The notes below the pieces were generated by a model that was given only the letters and a program-made list of their open reading frames with translations, had not been told where the DNA came from and made no database searches. Shown here piece by piece: positions 8,015 to 17,091 of a stretch of 64,000 nucleotides of DNA (position 1 is its first letter; each line of letters starts with the position of its first letter). The stretch covers positions 1 to 64,000 of the forward strand of contig CAMDVN010000004.1 in NCBI GenBank assembly GCA_945877595.1. Reading direction: 5' to 3'. A program made the translations under genes and the position numbers. Origin of the DNA: Cyanobium sp. NIES-981 (GTDB taxonomy: Bacteria > Cyanobacteriota > Cyanobacteriia > PCC-6307 > Cyanobiaceae).

Positions 8015-9448
8015 ATGGAAGTGGAAGTGGATGTGGATGTGGATGTGGATGTGGATGTGGATGTGGATGTGCTGATTGTGGGAGGAGGAGTCTGTGGTAC
8101 AGCTCTGCTATTTGAGTTGGCTCGCTACACCGACCTTCACCACATTGCCCTAGTTGAGCGCTACGACGCGCTAGCCCAGGTGAATTCGAAAGCCACCAAC
8201 AACAGTCAGACAATTCACTGCGGCGACATCGAGACCAACTACACCCTGGAGAAAGCCCTACGCGTGAAGCGCACGGCCGAAATGATCGTGCACTACGCAG
8301 AGCTGCTCGATCCAGAGAGCCGAGATCGCTGTGTGTTTCGTACCCCCAAGATGGTGCTGGGGGTAGGAGCGGCCGAATGCACCTTTCTGCGCGAGCGTTT
8401 TGAACGATTCTCGCCTCATTTTCCAGCCATGGAGCTGCTTAACAAAGAGCAGATCGCCACGTGGGAACCCCAAGTTGCCCGGCACAATGGCCAGCTGCGC
8501 CCCGAGGAGCTAGTGGCCATCGGCATTCGCCACACCTACACCGCCGTTGACTACGAAGCCCTTTCCACCTCATTTGTGGAGCAGGCCCAGGCCGCTGTGG
8601 CCGGCAGCAACAGACAGCTGGATCTGCGCCTTGGAACGGCCGTGGAGACGATCACAGCCGTTGACCACAATGGCTCCGGCTATCTGGTCAAGCTCAGTAC
8701 CGGCCAGCGGATCCGAGCCCGTCATGTGGTGGTCAACGCCGGCGCCCATAGCCTGCTGATGGCCCAGCAAATGGGCTACGGGCTGGAGTACTCATGTTTG
8801 CCTGTGGCCGGCAGTTTCTACTTCACGCCTGATCTCCTGCGCGGCAAGGTCTATACCGTTCAGAACGACAAACTGCCCTTTGCGGCCATCCATGGTGACC
8901 CCGATGTGCGGGCACCGGGCAAGACACGGTTTGGGCCCACCGCCCTGTTGCTCCCCATGCTCGAGCGTTACAAGCCATCCTCATTCTGGGACTTTCTCAA
9001 AGTGCTCCGGCTCGATTGGGCCGTGCTGAACGTGCTGTGGCAACTCTTCCGCATCGCCGATATCCGCAACTACATCCTCAAAAATCTTCTCTTCGAAGTG
9101 CCCTGGCTGCGTCGCCGTCTGTTTCTGGCCGATGCCCGCAAGATTGTGCCGGCCATGCAGCTGAGCGACCTCAGCTTTGCCGAGGGCTACGGCGGCGTCA
9201 GGCCGCAGCTGATCAACAAAATCGAACGCAAACTGATGCTCGGCGAGGCCCGGATCGCACCCCGCCCGGGCCTGGTTTTCAACGTGACCCCCTCCCCCGG
9301 AGGCACCTGTTGCCTGGGGAATGCTGCCAGCGACGTGGAGGCCATTGCCGCACGTCTTGGCTGCCAGTTTGATCACCAGCGGCTGGCCCGTGAGCTCTAT
9401 GGCGAAGGCTCAGGCACCGCCGCGGAAGAGGTGATGGTGGCTGGCTGA
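8015..9448 (+). CDS. mqo: FAD-dependent malate:quinone oxidoreductase-like protein
   Basis: Resembles membrane-associated malate:quinone oxidoreductase, which oxidises malate to oxaloacetate and passes electrons to quinone. After a Glu/Asp-Val repeat comes the dinucleotide-binding motif VLIVGGGVCGTALLFELARY, then the family-typical NNSQTIHCGDIETNYTLEKA and, near the C-terminus, FNVTPSPGGTCCLGNAASD. Length is about 477 residues. The ATG at 8015 directly precedes the (DV)7 tract; a GTG at 7946 would lengthen the N-terminus. The 3' end overlaps convergent cobM by 39 bp. Other 2-hydroxyacid oxidoreductases (L-2-hydroxyglutarate type) share the fold, so the substrate is not certain. Confidence 0.8.
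   Translation: MEVEVDVDVDVDVDVDVDVLIVGGGVCGTALLFELARYTDLHHIALVERYDALAQVNSKATNNSQTIHCGDIETNYTLEKALRVKRTAEMIVHYAELLDPESRDRCVFRTPKMVLGVGAAECTFLRERFERFSPHFPAMELLNKEQIATWEPQVARHNGQLRPEELVAIGIRHTYTAVDYEALSTSFVEQAQAAVAGSNRQLDLRLGTAVETITAVDHNGSGYLVKLSTGQRIRARHVVVNAGAHSLLMAQQMGYGLEYSCLPVAGSFYFTPDLLRGKVYTVQNDKLPFAAIHGDPDVRAPGKTRFGPTALLLPMLERYKPSSFWDFLKVLRLDWAVLNVLWQLFRIADIRNYILKNLLFEVPWLRRRLFLADARKIVPAMQLSDLSFAEGYGGVRPQLINKIERKLMLGEARIAPRPGLVFNVTPSPGGTCCLGNAASDVEAIAARLGCQFDHQRLARELYGEGSGTAAEEVMVAG
8030..8071 (+). repeat. Hexanucleotide repeat (GATGTG)7 inside the Mqo-like ORF
   Basis: Seven perfect in-frame GATGTG copies encode (Asp-Val)7 immediately before the FAD-binding motif. They are preceded by two diverged GAAGTG units. 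Six-base steps change length without changing the frame. Confidence 0.95.
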
Positions 9449-10174
9449 ATAGAGCTTGGACCTCGCCCCCTCAGGAGCAGCCAAGGCAGGACTCACGACG
9501 TACAGCGTGGTGCGGATCAGCTGCCGCTCCTGACTCACGGCCGCCATCTCCGCAAGGGGAACCACCGTGAGCCACTGGTCGGGCCAACTGACCCGATAAC
9601 CAATGGCGACGGGGGTTTCGGCGGGGTAGTGCTTGAGCAACTCGGCCTGCACCTCCTCCACATGGCGGGCACTGAGATAAAGACAGAGGGAGGCATTGAG
9701 CGCAGCCAGCCGCTCGAGGGATTCGCGCTCAGGCACTCCCGTGCGGCCTCCAGCACGGCCGAGAACAATGGTCTGAACCAGCCCAGGAATGGTCAGTTCA
9801 CTCTGCAGGGCAGAAGCAACAGCCTGGTAAGCGCTGAGGCCCGGCACCACGTCCACGTCAAGTCCGGCATCGGAGAGCCGGCAGATTTGTTCGGCCAGCG
9901 CCCCATACAGGCAGGGATCACCATCGTGCAGGCGCACCACCCGCAGCCCCTGGCGGGCACGATCGATCATCACGGCCATCACCTCCTCAAGCGTGAGGGT
10001 GCTGGTCCGGAGCTGTTCACAGCCCGAGGGAGCAAGGGCGGGAATCTGGGGATTGATGAGGGAGTCGGTCCAAACGAGCACGTCGGCCTGCTCAAGCAGC
10101 CTCAAGGCCCGTAGGGTGAGCAGATCCGGGGCCCCTGGACCAGCCCCCACGATCCAGACTGGATGGTCACTCAT
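9410..10174 (-). CDS. cobM: Precorrin-4 C11-methyltransferase
   Basis: SAM-dependent methylation of precorrin-4 at C11 in cobalamin synthesis (CobM/CbiF family). The 254-residue tetrapyrrole methylase starts [20 protein letters not shown], has [12 protein letters not shown] (the SAM-loop GDP motif) near residue 82, [15 protein letters not shown], and the CobM-typical [19 protein letters not shown]. Its start overlaps the lgt stop by 4 bp (ATGA), so it is probably the last gene of petC-petA-lgt-cobM. Confidence 0.95.
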   Translation of the reverse strand: MSDHPVWIVGAGPGAPDLLTLRALRLLEQADVLVWTDSLINPQIPALAPSGCEQLRTSTLTLEEVMAVMIDRARQGLRVVRLHDGDPCLYGALAEQICRLSDAGLDVDVVPGLSAYQAVASALQSELTIPGLVQTIVLGRAGGRTGVPERESLERLAALNASLCLYLSARHVEEVQAELLKHYPAETPVAIGYRVSWPDQWLTVVPLAEMAAVSQERQLIRTTLYVVSPALAAPEGARSKLYSASHHHLFRGGA

Positions 10175-11028
10175 CGCAAAACTCCACTGGGATCAGGCAA
10201 GGGTTGGCGGCGGCCATAGAGCCACCACATGCCGCAGGCTCCGAGGCCGATGAGCAGCAAGCTCATCAACTGGGCCATGCGCAGGCCTCCAGAGCAATCG
10301 GGAGGCAGCCCAGCAAGGCAGAGCGGATCAAGCCGCAAGGCTTCGATCCAAACCCGGCCGCTGCTGTAAGCCATGAGATAGACACAGCTGAGGGCCCCCG
10401 CTGGCAACCGGATTCGCCCGCGCAGTCCTGCCCGAAACAGCAGCAGGAGCAGGGCACAAACCCCGAGGTTCCAGAGCGATTCGTACAGAAACGTGGGATG
10501 GAAATAGAGCGCGTCGTAAAACTCAGGCGGTCGATTCGCGGCCGGGATCGTGAGTTTCCAAGGCAGGTTGGTCGGCAGCCCAAAAGCTTCTGAATTGAAG
10601 AAATTTCCCCAACGGCCGATCGCCTGGCCCAAGGCCACCGCAGGCACCAGCACATCCAGAAGCGGCCAGAAGCGCTGGCGACGCCAGCGGCAGTAAAGGA
10701 GGACCGTCAGGGTGCCGCCCAGCAGGGCGCCATGGATGGCGATCCCGCCACGCCAGATGGCCAGAGCACCAAGCCAATCGGCTGAATACTGGCGCCACTC
10801 CAACACCACGTAATACAGACGGGCCCCAATCACAGCCCCCAGCACCATCAGGGGCAGCAAATCCCCCACCAAGGCTGGATCAAGGCCACGGGCCCTGGCC
10901 AACCGGGTGGCCATCCCCAGGCCCACCAACACCGCCAAAGCGATCAGCAGGCCATACCAACGCAAGGCAAAAGGGCCCAGCTGGAAAACCAGGGGCCCCG
11001 GGGAGATGAAACCAAAAAACGAGGTCAA
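10171..11028 (-). CDS. lgt: Prolipoprotein diacylglyceryl transferase
   Basis: Transfers diacylglycerol from phosphatidylglycerol to the lipobox cysteine of prelipoproteins in the cytoplasmic membrane. The 285-residue protein has about seven hydrophobic helices, [18 protein letters not shown] near the N-terminus, [12 protein letters not shown], and the signature [18 protein letters not shown], followed by [10 protein letters not shown]; these are Lgt landmarks. It lies 10 bp downstream of petA and overlaps cobM by 4 bp, consistent with one transcript. Confidence 0.96.
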   Translation of the reverse strand: MTSFFGFISPGPLVFQLGPFALRWYGLLIALAVLVGLGMATRLARARGLDPALVGDLLPLMVLGAVIGARLYYVVLEWRQYSADWLGALAIWRGGIAIHGALLGGTLTVLLYCRWRRQRFWPLLDVLVPAVALGQAIGRWGNFFNSEAFGLPTNLPWKLTIPAANRPPEFYDALYFHPTFLYESLWNLGVCALLLLLFRAGLRGRIRLPAGALSCVYLMAYSSGRVWIEALRLDPLCLAGLPPDCSGGLRMAQLMSLLLIGLGACGMWWLYGRRQPLPDPSGVLR

Positions 11029-11038
11029 AGGATCAACC

Positions 11039-11986
11039 TCAGATGAGGCCTTCAGCTGCCTGAACCTTCTCCACCTGACGCTTCTTCAGCACCAACATGA
11101 TCTGGGCGAGAGCCACGGCCGCAAAGAAAGCGAGCATGCCGTAGATCCGCACAGGGTTCTGGAGCACGATCTCGGTGTCGATCTGGCCAAATCCACCCAC
11201 ATTGGGGTCGTTGGTCAGGGCTGCTCCTGCTTCAACGGCATCACCCACAGCAATGGTCAAGGTGGGGCCAGCAGGCACTGTTTCACTCACACTGCCACCA
11301 TCTGCGGTGCTGATCTCAACCACCGAGGCGCCGTTGTCGGATGCGGTGATGGCCTTGATGGTGCCGGCGGCAGGGGCCGTGAACACGCCGTTGTTGCTCT
11401 TTTCACCAGTGGGATAAACCTGACCGCGGCCGCGGTTCCCGCCCACGTGAATCGAATATTTGCCGAAATGAATGGCACTGTCGGTGCCGGGGTCAGGGGA
11501 GAGGATCGGGAAAACAATCTCCTGATGCTGATCGCCAGGCAGGGGACCCACCAACAGGATGTTGGGCTGATCCTCCGAGTACTGGGTGTAATAGATACCG
11601 GCGGTCTCTTCCTTGAGCTCATCGCTGAGACGATCAGCGGGAGCCAGGGTGAAACCATCAGGAAGCATCACCACAGCCCCAACGTTGAGGCCCGTGAGAC
11701 TGCCATCGCCGGAGACCTGTTGGGCCGTGGTGTCATAGGGAATCTCCACCACGGCCTTAAAGACGGTGTCAGGCATCACGGCCTGGGGCACCTCGATCCG
11801 GGTGGCTTTCTTGGCCAGGTGGCAGTTGGCACAGACGATCTTGCCGGTGGCCTCACGCGGGCTGGCGTAGTTCTGCTGGGCCCAGAAGGGATAAGCCCAG
11901 CTGGGGCTTGCCCCGGTCACCAGGGTTGTGAGCAGCAGGCCAAGGCCCAGAACGGTACCGAGGCAGGAGGAAAAGAGACGGCGCAT
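11039..11986 (-). CDS. petA: Apocytochrome f
   Basis: Cytochrome f is the c-type cytochrome of the b6f complex that passes electrons to plastocyanin or cytochrome c6. The 315-residue precursor has a signal peptide ending at WA, the mature start [17 protein letters not shown] whose first Tyr is an axial ligand, the haem motif CANCH, a large lumenal beta domain and a C-terminal membrane anchor ([19 protein letters not shown]). The ATG at 11986 (MRRLFSS) is chosen; an upstream in-frame ATG at 12040 would overlap petC. petC lies directly upstream, the usual petCA order. Confidence 0.97.
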   Translation of the reverse strand: MRRLFSSCLGTVLGLGLLLTTLVTGASPSWAYPFWAQQNYASPREATGKIVCANCHLAKKATRIEVPQAVMPDTVFKAVVEIPYDTTAQQVSGDGSLTGLNVGAVVMLPDGFTLAPADRLSDELKEETAGIYYTQYSEDQPNILLVGPLPGDQHQEIVFPILSPDPGTDSAIHFGKYSIHVGGNRGRGQVYPTGEKSNNGVFTAPAAGTIKAITASDNGASVVEISTADGGSVSETVPAGPTLTIAVGDAVEAGAALTNDPNVGGFGQIDTEIVLQNPVRIYGMLAFFAAVALAQIMLVLKKRQVEKVQAAEGLI

Positions 11987-12030
11987 GGAGGGTCTGACGA
12001 CGGATCGAACGACGGGAGCGAAAAGCGAGA

Positions 12031-12579
12031 TCAGGCCCACCAGGGCTTGTCACCGTTGCGGAAATCGGTCTCGGTCCACTGGCTGAGGAACACGGTGTCG
12101 TTGTCGACAGAGACGTGGGCCAGGGGAAGTGAGAGGGGTGCCGGACCACGCACAACCTTGCCGGTGGCGTCGTATTGGGAGCCGTGGCAGGGACACATGA
12201 ATTTATTGGCGCCACTGTTCCAGGGCACCACGCAACCCAGGTGGGTGCAGATGGCGTTGATGCCGTAACTGCCGATGGCGTCATTGCCCTCGACGATCAA
12301 GTAGGTGGGATCACCCTTCAGGCCCTGCACCAGATTGCGGTCACCCTCTTTGTGGGTGCTCAGCCAGCCGGTGGCCGTCACCGTGTTGCCGAGTTCGTCT
12401 TTGGCGGTGGTACCACCGCCACCGCCGGCAGCCCTGGGGGGGATGAAATAGTTGACCACTGGATACAGGGCTCCGAGGGCCACCCCGGTCACCGAGCCGA
12501 AGGTCAACAGGTTCATGAACTGGCGCCGACCCATCCCGGGCACGTCACCGGCAGGGGAAGCTGCAGGAATCTGGGTCAT
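12031..12579 (-). CDS. petC: Cytochrome b6f Rieske iron-sulfur protein
   Basis: Rieske 2Fe-2S subunit that takes electrons from plastoquinol and hands them to cytochrome f. The 182-residue protein has a GRRQFMNLL leader of twin-arginine-like type, one membrane helix ([20 protein letters not shown]), a Gly-rich hinge, and the cluster motifs CTHLGC and CPCHGSQYD near residues 109-134. It is the first gene of the petC-petA-lgt-cobM run; the upstream region to the divergent DUF3067 gene is about 100 bp and should contain the operon promoter. Confidence 0.98.
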   Translation of the reverse strand: MTQIPAASPAGDVPGMGRRQFMNLLTFGSVTGVALGALYPVVNYFIPPRAAGGGGGTTAKDELGNTVTATGWLSTHKEGDRNLVQGLKGDPTYLIVEGNDAIGSYGINAICTHLGCVVPWNSGANKFMCPCHGSQYDATGKVVRGPAPLSLPLAHVSVDNDTVFLSQWTETDFRNGDKPWWA

Positions 12580-12685
12580 ACAGGGCAGTCCGGTCGCCGG
12601 CGCAACGTGGCGCTCACATTAGAACTTGCCCTTGCCACGATGTGTCGCAAGACCAATCCTGTCACCAGGGCTGCAACATGCTGTT

Positions 12686-13033
12686 GTGCAAGACACCCCA
12701 GGGCCCAACGGCGTGATCCCCCTCAGCGCTGCCGAATTGATCGAGCTGCTGCAACAGCGCTGGCAGGCCTCCTACGACCTCCAACTGGTGCAGCGGCGGG
12801 GCCGGCTCTACCTCCAGGTGATGTGGGGCTATCAGGAGCAGCAGTCTTTCCCGCTGAGCCGGGACGACTACGAACACCACATCGCCGAGCTGGTGTTGGT
12901 GCTCAACAGCCTGGGGGTGCAAGATGACGTGCGTGGCTGGCTGCAGGCCTGCACCGACCGGCCACGGCTCGGCAAGGCCCTCTCCCTCCCCCTCGATTTG
13001 CCGCCTGGACGAGCCAGCGAATTTGTGCTGTGA
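12686..13033 (+). CDS. DUF3067 family protein
   Basis: Small protein found in cyanobacteria and plastid-bearing eukaryotes, of unknown function. The conserved body runs from LIELLQQRWQASYDLQLVQR through LYLQVMWGYQEQQSFPLS to RPRLGKALSLPLDLPPGRAS, matching the family in order and length. There is no ATG next to the domain: GTG at 12686 (115 residues) or GTG at 12713 are the likely starts, and an ATG at 12626 would add 20 non-conserved residues. No signal peptide or membrane helix is seen. It is divergent from petC and converges on tatC with an 11-bp gap. Confidence 0.8.
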   Translation: MQDTPGPNGVIPLSAAELIELLQQRWQASYDLQLVQRRGRLYLQVMWGYQEQQSFPLSRDDYEHHIAELVLVLNSLGVQDDVRGWLQACTDRPRLGKALSLPLDLPPGRASEFVL

Positions 13034-13043
13034 GCCAACGCAA

Positions 13044-13877
13044 TCAGCCAGCCGGAAGCGACGCGGCCGGCCGTAGCCGCTCGGCCAACGCCACCAGGGC
13101 CACTCCCAACAAGAACAACGCCGTGATGGCCCCGCTGAGCAAGAGCATCGTGACCGGGTCGGTCGATGGCGTCAGCACGGCGCCTGCCACTGCTGCGATC
13201 AGCACCACCCAGCGCCAGGCCGAGAGCATTGGCTTGGCCCTCACCAGACCCAGCACCCCGAGCAACAGCTGGAGCACCGGCAGCTGAAACGCCAGGGCCG
13301 TGGCCACCATCAGCAGGAGCACAAAGTCGAGATAGCGCTCAATCGACCAGGCCGGCTCCACCACATCGGCGCCATAACTCACCAGAAACTGCAGTGCAGC
13401 CGGCACCAGCGCCCACCAGGCGAAGGCCAGACCAGCGGCAAACAACACGGCTGATCCGGCCACCGCCGGGGCCACCAGGCGTCGCTCGCGGCGGGTGAGC
13501 CCAGGCAACACAAACGCCAAGGCCTCATAGAGCACATAGGGAAGGGCGAGGGTGAGGCCCGCATAGCCCGCCACCTTCAACGACACAAACAGGAATTCAC
13601 CCGGGGCCAACTGCAAGAAGCGAATCCCGTGGGCGGGCTGCTCCAGCAAGCGCACCAACGGTCGAACCAGCAACAGACAGCCCGCCGCGGCCACCACCAC
13701 GGCCAAAAGACCGCGCAACACGCGGCGGCGCAACTCCTCAAGATGGTCGACGAGACTCATCTCGACTTCCCCCGGGAACTCCGTACCCGGGTTGGCGTCG
13801 CGAGCTGAGTTCACCAGGATCGGCGCGGGAGCCGGCAGCGGCGTTTCGGGAACCGTCAGGGGATCAGGGCTGGTCAT
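13044..13877 (-). CDS. tatC: Sec-independent protein translocase TatC
   Basis: Core membrane subunit of the twin-arginine pathway; it recognises RR signal peptides of folded proteins such as the Rieske protein. The 277-residue protein has a Pro-rich N-terminal extension, then the signature MSLVDHLEELRRRVLRGLLA, LAPGEFLFVSLKVAGYAGL, and six hydrophobic helices including FVLPGLTRRERRLVAP. The start overlaps the stop of the upstream NFACT gene by 4 bp (ATGA). Confidence 0.96.
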   Translation of the reverse strand: MTSPDPLTVPETPLPAPAPILVNSARDANPGTEFPGEVEMSLVDHLEELRRRVLRGLLAVVVAAAGCLLLVRPLVRLLEQPAHGIRFLQLAPGEFLFVSLKVAGYAGLTLALPYVLYEALAFVLPGLTRRERRLVAPAVAGSAVLFAAGLAFAWWALVPAALQFLVSYGADVVEPAWSIERYLDFVLLLMVATALAFQLPVLQLLLGVLGLVRAKPMLSAWRWVVLIAAVAGAVLTPSTDPVTMLLLSGAITALFLLGVALVALAERLRPAASLPAG

Positions 13878-15580
13878 GGCAGCGGCGCTTCGGCCAGGCT
13901 AGGGACCCCGTTCAAGAGCGCGACGGCCCGGTGGGGCTCACCCCACAGGACCGTGCCACCTTGATGACGCACGGTGCCCAGAGCTGCACCAGGAATGCGC
14001 TGCAGGGCATCGGTCTCCACCATCACCACAGGCACACGGCGATTGCCGCGGGCGCGGCTGAAATAGGCGGCCACGTCGGCAGCCGCATCGAGATCGAAGC
14101 TGTCGGCAGGCCCCTCAGAGGCCTTGAGAACAACATGACTGCCCGGACACTCTTGGGCATGGAACCAGAGGTCGCCGCGGCGGGCGAGCTTCAAGCTGAT
14201 CCAGGCATTCTGGCGGTGGTTGCGCCCCACCTGAAGCCGCAGACCGGCCGGGGAGGCCAGTTCGAGGGGCTGGGGCTGGCCCTGGTCGGCAGGTAGACGC
14301 CGGCTGGAGCGGCGACTGGGGCCGGGACGACCAGGTGGAGGACCACCAGAGCTGCGACCGGCTGAGCGCGCCAAAAACTCTGGCTCGAGGTCGAGCACCA
14401 AACTCTGCAGGGCCGCGAGGTTGTCGGCCTGCTCGAGGTAGGTGACACTGGCCTCCAGCCACTGCAAACGCTGCATGTGGGTCGCGATCCGGAGGTTGAT
14501 CGCCGCTCCCGAGCGGCGCAATTTTCGGGCCTGCTTGTAGAGCTTCTGAGCGCGATCGATCTGCTCACGGCCAGGATTGGCCTGGCTCAGCAGACCATCC
14601 GCCTCCTGCTGGAACGATTCGCTTTGGGACACGGCAGCCAGCAGGCCCTGCTGCTGCAGAAGCTGCTCGCCTTCGCGCGCGATGGCCTGCTGGAGCCGCT
14701 GACACCACTGGTGCTGGAGCTGGCCATGGTCACGAATCGCCAAGACTTGGATGTAGTACTGCGCCAAGCCCTCGTTCACAGAACCAAGGCCGGGCTCCTC
14801 TCCCCAGCAGCGGTAGTGATCCTCCCGCTGCCAGTAGCCAAAACACTGCTGCTCGAGCGCCCGCAACCAGCACTGCCAGCGGCCGTGGAGGGCCAGCCAC
14901 TGAGCCTCCGTGAGAGAGCCCACCAGGGTGGACAGGAGGGTGGCATCGTCCAGTGGATCCACCAACTGGCGCCCCAGAGCAGGGCTGATCCCCTGGTAAC
15001 TGCGCAGCAGGGCCTCGGCCAGCGGCAGGTCTTGCAGCTGCAGCCGTCGCTGCCAACTGGCCCGAGACTCACCGAGCAGCGGCGGCTCCCCCTGCAGGGG
15101 CGGTGGAGACTGGTAAAGATCACCGGTTCCGATCGGACGCCAGCGCGACTGCTGCTGCCGCACCTGGCGCGCCAGCGTCACCACCCGGCGCTGACCATCC
15201 AGCAAAAACACATTGCTGTGGCGACCCATGAGCTCCAGGACCAGCCAGCGCTCGATCGGATCGCCGGGCCGCCGGGCAAAACCAAACTCCACCACCCGCT
15301 CCCAGCCCACCTGTTGCAGGTGGATCAGGGCCAGGCCCCGCAGGCCATGCTGCAACTGCTGGGCCAGGGTGCTGCCCTCCCCCTGGCGGGGCGGCGGCGC
15401 GATGGCATGAAGCCGTGGGGCCTCGGCCTGCCAGCTGAGTTCGAGCCAATGGATGCCATTGAGGCTGCGCAGCCCCAGCTGCAGGGCATGGCCTCGGCCC
15501 TGCTGGGCCTTTTCAAACCGGCTGGGCAGCAGGGCTGGGGCCAGCTCAGCCACCACAGCTTTCAGGCTGGTGAGGTCCAT
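13874..15580 (-). CDS. NFACT/RqcH-type RNA-binding protein
   Basis: Family also called fibronectin-binding or Rqc2-homologue: it binds obstructed large ribosomal subunits and recruits tRNA-Ala for quality control. The protein of about 568 residues has an NFACT-N domain beginning MDLTSLKAVVAELAPALLPS, a coiled-coil middle (QKLYKQARKLRRSGAAINL) and a C-terminal NFACT-R domain with WISLKLARRGDLWFHAQECP and GSHVVLK. A Ser/Arg/Pro/Gly-rich linker precedes the last domain. An in-frame ATG at 15640 would add 20 residues and is possible. It is coupled to tatC downstream. Confidence 0.88.
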   Translation of the reverse strand: MDLTSLKAVVAELAPALLPSRFEKAQQGRGHALQLGLRSLNGIHWLELSWQAEAPRLHAIAPPPRQGEGSTLAQQLQHGLRGLALIHLQQVGWERVVEFGFARRPGDPIERWLVLELMGRHSNVFLLDGQRRVVTLARQVRQQQSRWRPIGTGDLYQSPPPLQGEPPLLGESRASWQRRLQLQDLPLAEALLRSYQGISPALGRQLVDPLDDATLLSTLVGSLTEAQWLALHGRWQCWLRALEQQCFGYWQREDHYRCWGEEPGLGSVNEGLAQYYIQVLAIRDHGQLQHQWCQRLQQAIAREGEQLLQQQGLLAAVSQSESFQQEADGLLSQANPGREQIDRAQKLYKQARKLRRSGAAINLRIATHMQRLQWLEASVTYLEQADNLAALQSLVLDLEPEFLARSAGRSSGGPPPGRPGPSRRSSRRLPADQGQPQPLELASPAGLRLQVGRNHRQNAWISLKLARRGDLWFHAQECPGSHVVLKASEGPADSFDLDAAADVAAYFSRARGNRRVPVVMVETDALQRIPGAALGTVRHQGGTVLWGEPHRAVALLNGVPSLAEAPLP

Positions 15581-15694
15581 CGGCTGAAGCTTGGGCTGGG
15601 TCAAAGCCACGGTGGCCGGTGGTGAGCCTGGAGGGCCCATGAAGGGGGCTTCTACTCTGCAGGTCCAGAGCCCCTTGCCGCCACCGTGATCGCC

Positions 15695-16273
15695 ATGGCC
15701 AGCCCTCCCACCGGTCGTCTCACCGTGATCACCGGGCCCAGTGGCGTGGGCAAGGGAACCCTGGTGAACCAATTGCTACAGCGACATCCTGAGATCTGGC
15801 TATCGATCTCGGCCACGACCCGCCTGCCCCGCACCGGCGAAGCAGACGGTGTTCAGTATTTGTTCTTAAGCCGAGACGACTTTGAGCAACGGGTGGCCAC
15901 AGGGGGCTTCTTGGAGTGGGCCGAATTTGCCGGCAACCTCTACGGAACCCCGCGTCAACCGGTCGAGGCGAAGCTCGCCGAAGGCCGGCCTGTGCTCCTC
16001 GAGATCGAACTCGAGGGAGCACGTCAGGTGCGACAGAGCTTCCCCGCCGCGTTTCAACTGTTCCTGAAGCCGCCCTCACTGGCTGAGCTGGAACGACGGA
16101 TCCGTGGGCGCGGCACCGACAGCGAGGAGGCGATCGTTCGTCGGCTCGAGCGGGCCCGGGTTGAATTGGCCGCCGAAGCCGAATTTGATGCCGCCCTGAT
16201 CAATGGAGATCTCCATGGGGCCCTGGAGGTCTTGGAGCAGCTCATGGGCTTGACCACGGCCATCGACACCTGA
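15695..16273 (+). CDS. gmk: Guanylate kinase
   Basis: Phosphorylates GMP to GDP with ATP. The 192-residue protein has the P-loop [15 protein letters not shown] at its start, STATTRxPRxGE-type residues ([20 protein letters not shown]) for GMP binding, [15 protein letters not shown], and the lid region [17 protein letters not shown]. The ATG at 15695 is preferred to an in-frame GTG at 15686. It converges on psaF-psaJ, with the psaJ terminator in the intergenic space. Confidence 0.96.
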   Translation: MASPPTGRLTVITGPSGVGKGTLVNQLLQRHPEIWLSISATTRLPRTGEADGVQYLFLSRDDFEQRVATGGFLEWAEFAGNLYGTPRQPVEAKLAEGRPVLLEIELEGARQVRQSFPAAFQLFLKPPSLAELERRIRGRGTDSEEAIVRRLERARVELAAEAEFDAALINGDLHGALEVLEQLMGLTTAIDT

Positions 16274-16310
16274 ACCGCTGAACCGCTGAACCGCTCAACC
16301 GACCCTGGAC

Positions 16311-16335
16311 AAAAAAAACGGCCCATTGAGGGCCG
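16311..16335 (-). terminator. Intrinsic terminator of psaF-psaJ
   Basis: On the minus strand downstream of psaJ: a 6-bp stem CGGCCC/GGGCCG with a TCAAT loop followed by eight T residues. It sits 30 bp after the psaJ stop. Next to it, toward gmk, is a short tandem repeat of ctgaaccg units. Confidence 0.92.
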
Positions 16336-16364
16336 CTGTCCATCGCGATTTGAGCTCAGTCCCT

Positions 16365-16481
16365 TCACATCGGGTGAAAGAGAAGATCAGGGAAAAAGCG
16401 GTTGAACTCGATCATGATGCCCGCGGTTACACCAAACCAAATGGCGGCAAACACCGGAGCAGTGGTCAGAAATTTTTTCAT
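16365..16481 (-). CDS. psaJ: Photosystem I subunit IX (PsaJ)
   Basis: A 38-residue single-helix subunit of photosystem I next to PsaF. Translation of the minus strand from ATG at 16481 gives [20 protein letters not shown], then [15 protein letters not shown] and HPM before TGA, matching PsaJ in length and sequence. It follows psaF by about 50 bp and is followed by a clear terminator. Confidence 0.97.
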   Translation of the reverse strand: MKKFLTTAPVFAAIWFGVTAGIMIEFNRFFPDLLFHPM

Positions 16482-16534
16482 GGTGAAGATCTAAGAAATG
16501 TCTGAAGTCAACAACCAGCAATCACCGCGAGGGG

Positions 16535-17026
16535 TCAGCGCGGAGATACGGTGATCTTGTCATCCGACTCGAGCAACTTGCCACTGGTGAGCTCACCGAA
16601 AGCGGCGAGAGGCCAGGTCGCAGCACCAATGGTGCTTTTAATCGCCAGGGGAAGATCGATCTGGATCTCATGCATGGTGGCGTCCTTGCGACCACGCACA
16701 GCAATCACGTAGCTGCGACCAGCCCAGCCGATGCAACCAGCGATGTAGAGGAACGCGATACCCGGGATCATGAAGTCGCCGGCATGGCTCCAGCGGCCAT
16801 CCACGATCAGATGGGGCAGGCCATCCGCACCGCACACGGCCTGGCTATACATCTCAAAACGAGCCTTGGCCTGGTCGGTTTTCGCACCGGCTGCGCGCTG
16901 CTGAAAGCGAGCGCTCTCGGCGCAGGGGGTGAGGCCAGCGACGTCGGCATGGGCCGCCGGGGCCACACCGATGAGCAGGAAAACGGAGAGAAGTGCTGCG
17001 AACAGCCGGGGGAAAAGACGGCGCAT
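16535..17026 (-). CDS. psaF: Photosystem I subunit III (PsaF)
   Basis: Lumenal/membrane photosystem I subunit involved in donor docking and antenna contact. The 163-residue precursor has a signal peptide (LFAALLSVFLLIGVAPAAHA), the mature start DVAGLTPCAES, a second Cys in YSQAVCGADGLPHLIVDGRW, and a membrane helix FMIPGIAFLYIAGCIGWAGR. psaF-psaJ are co-oriented and divergent from tsaD, a familiar cyanobacterial arrangement. Confidence 0.98.
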   Translation of the reverse strand: MRRLFPRLFAALLSVFLLIGVAPAAHADVAGLTPCAESARFQQRAAGAKTDQAKARFEMYSQAVCGADGLPHLIVDGRWSHAGDFMIPGIAFLYIAGCIGWAGRSYVIAVRGRKDATMHEIQIDLPLAIKSTIGAATWPLAAFGELTSGKLLESDDKITVSPR

Positions 17027-17091
17027 GGGCGTGGTGTGCTGCCGCAGGGCAGGATGTCACTGAATGAGAATAAGAGAGCCAAGCTGAGCTG

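Noticed and set aside
7887-8213. Minus-strand ORF with a His-Pro repeat
   Set aside because: Translation of the (GATGTG)7 tract on the opposite strand; the plus strand has the FAD enzyme.
10907-12268. Plus-strand 453-residue ORF opposite petA/petC
   Set aside because: Shadow frame; cytochrome f and Rieske motifs on the minus strand are decisive.
14477-15625. Plus-strand 382-residue ORF opposite the NFACT gene
   Set aside because: Shadow of a high-GC gene; the minus strand carries a clear NFACT domain order.
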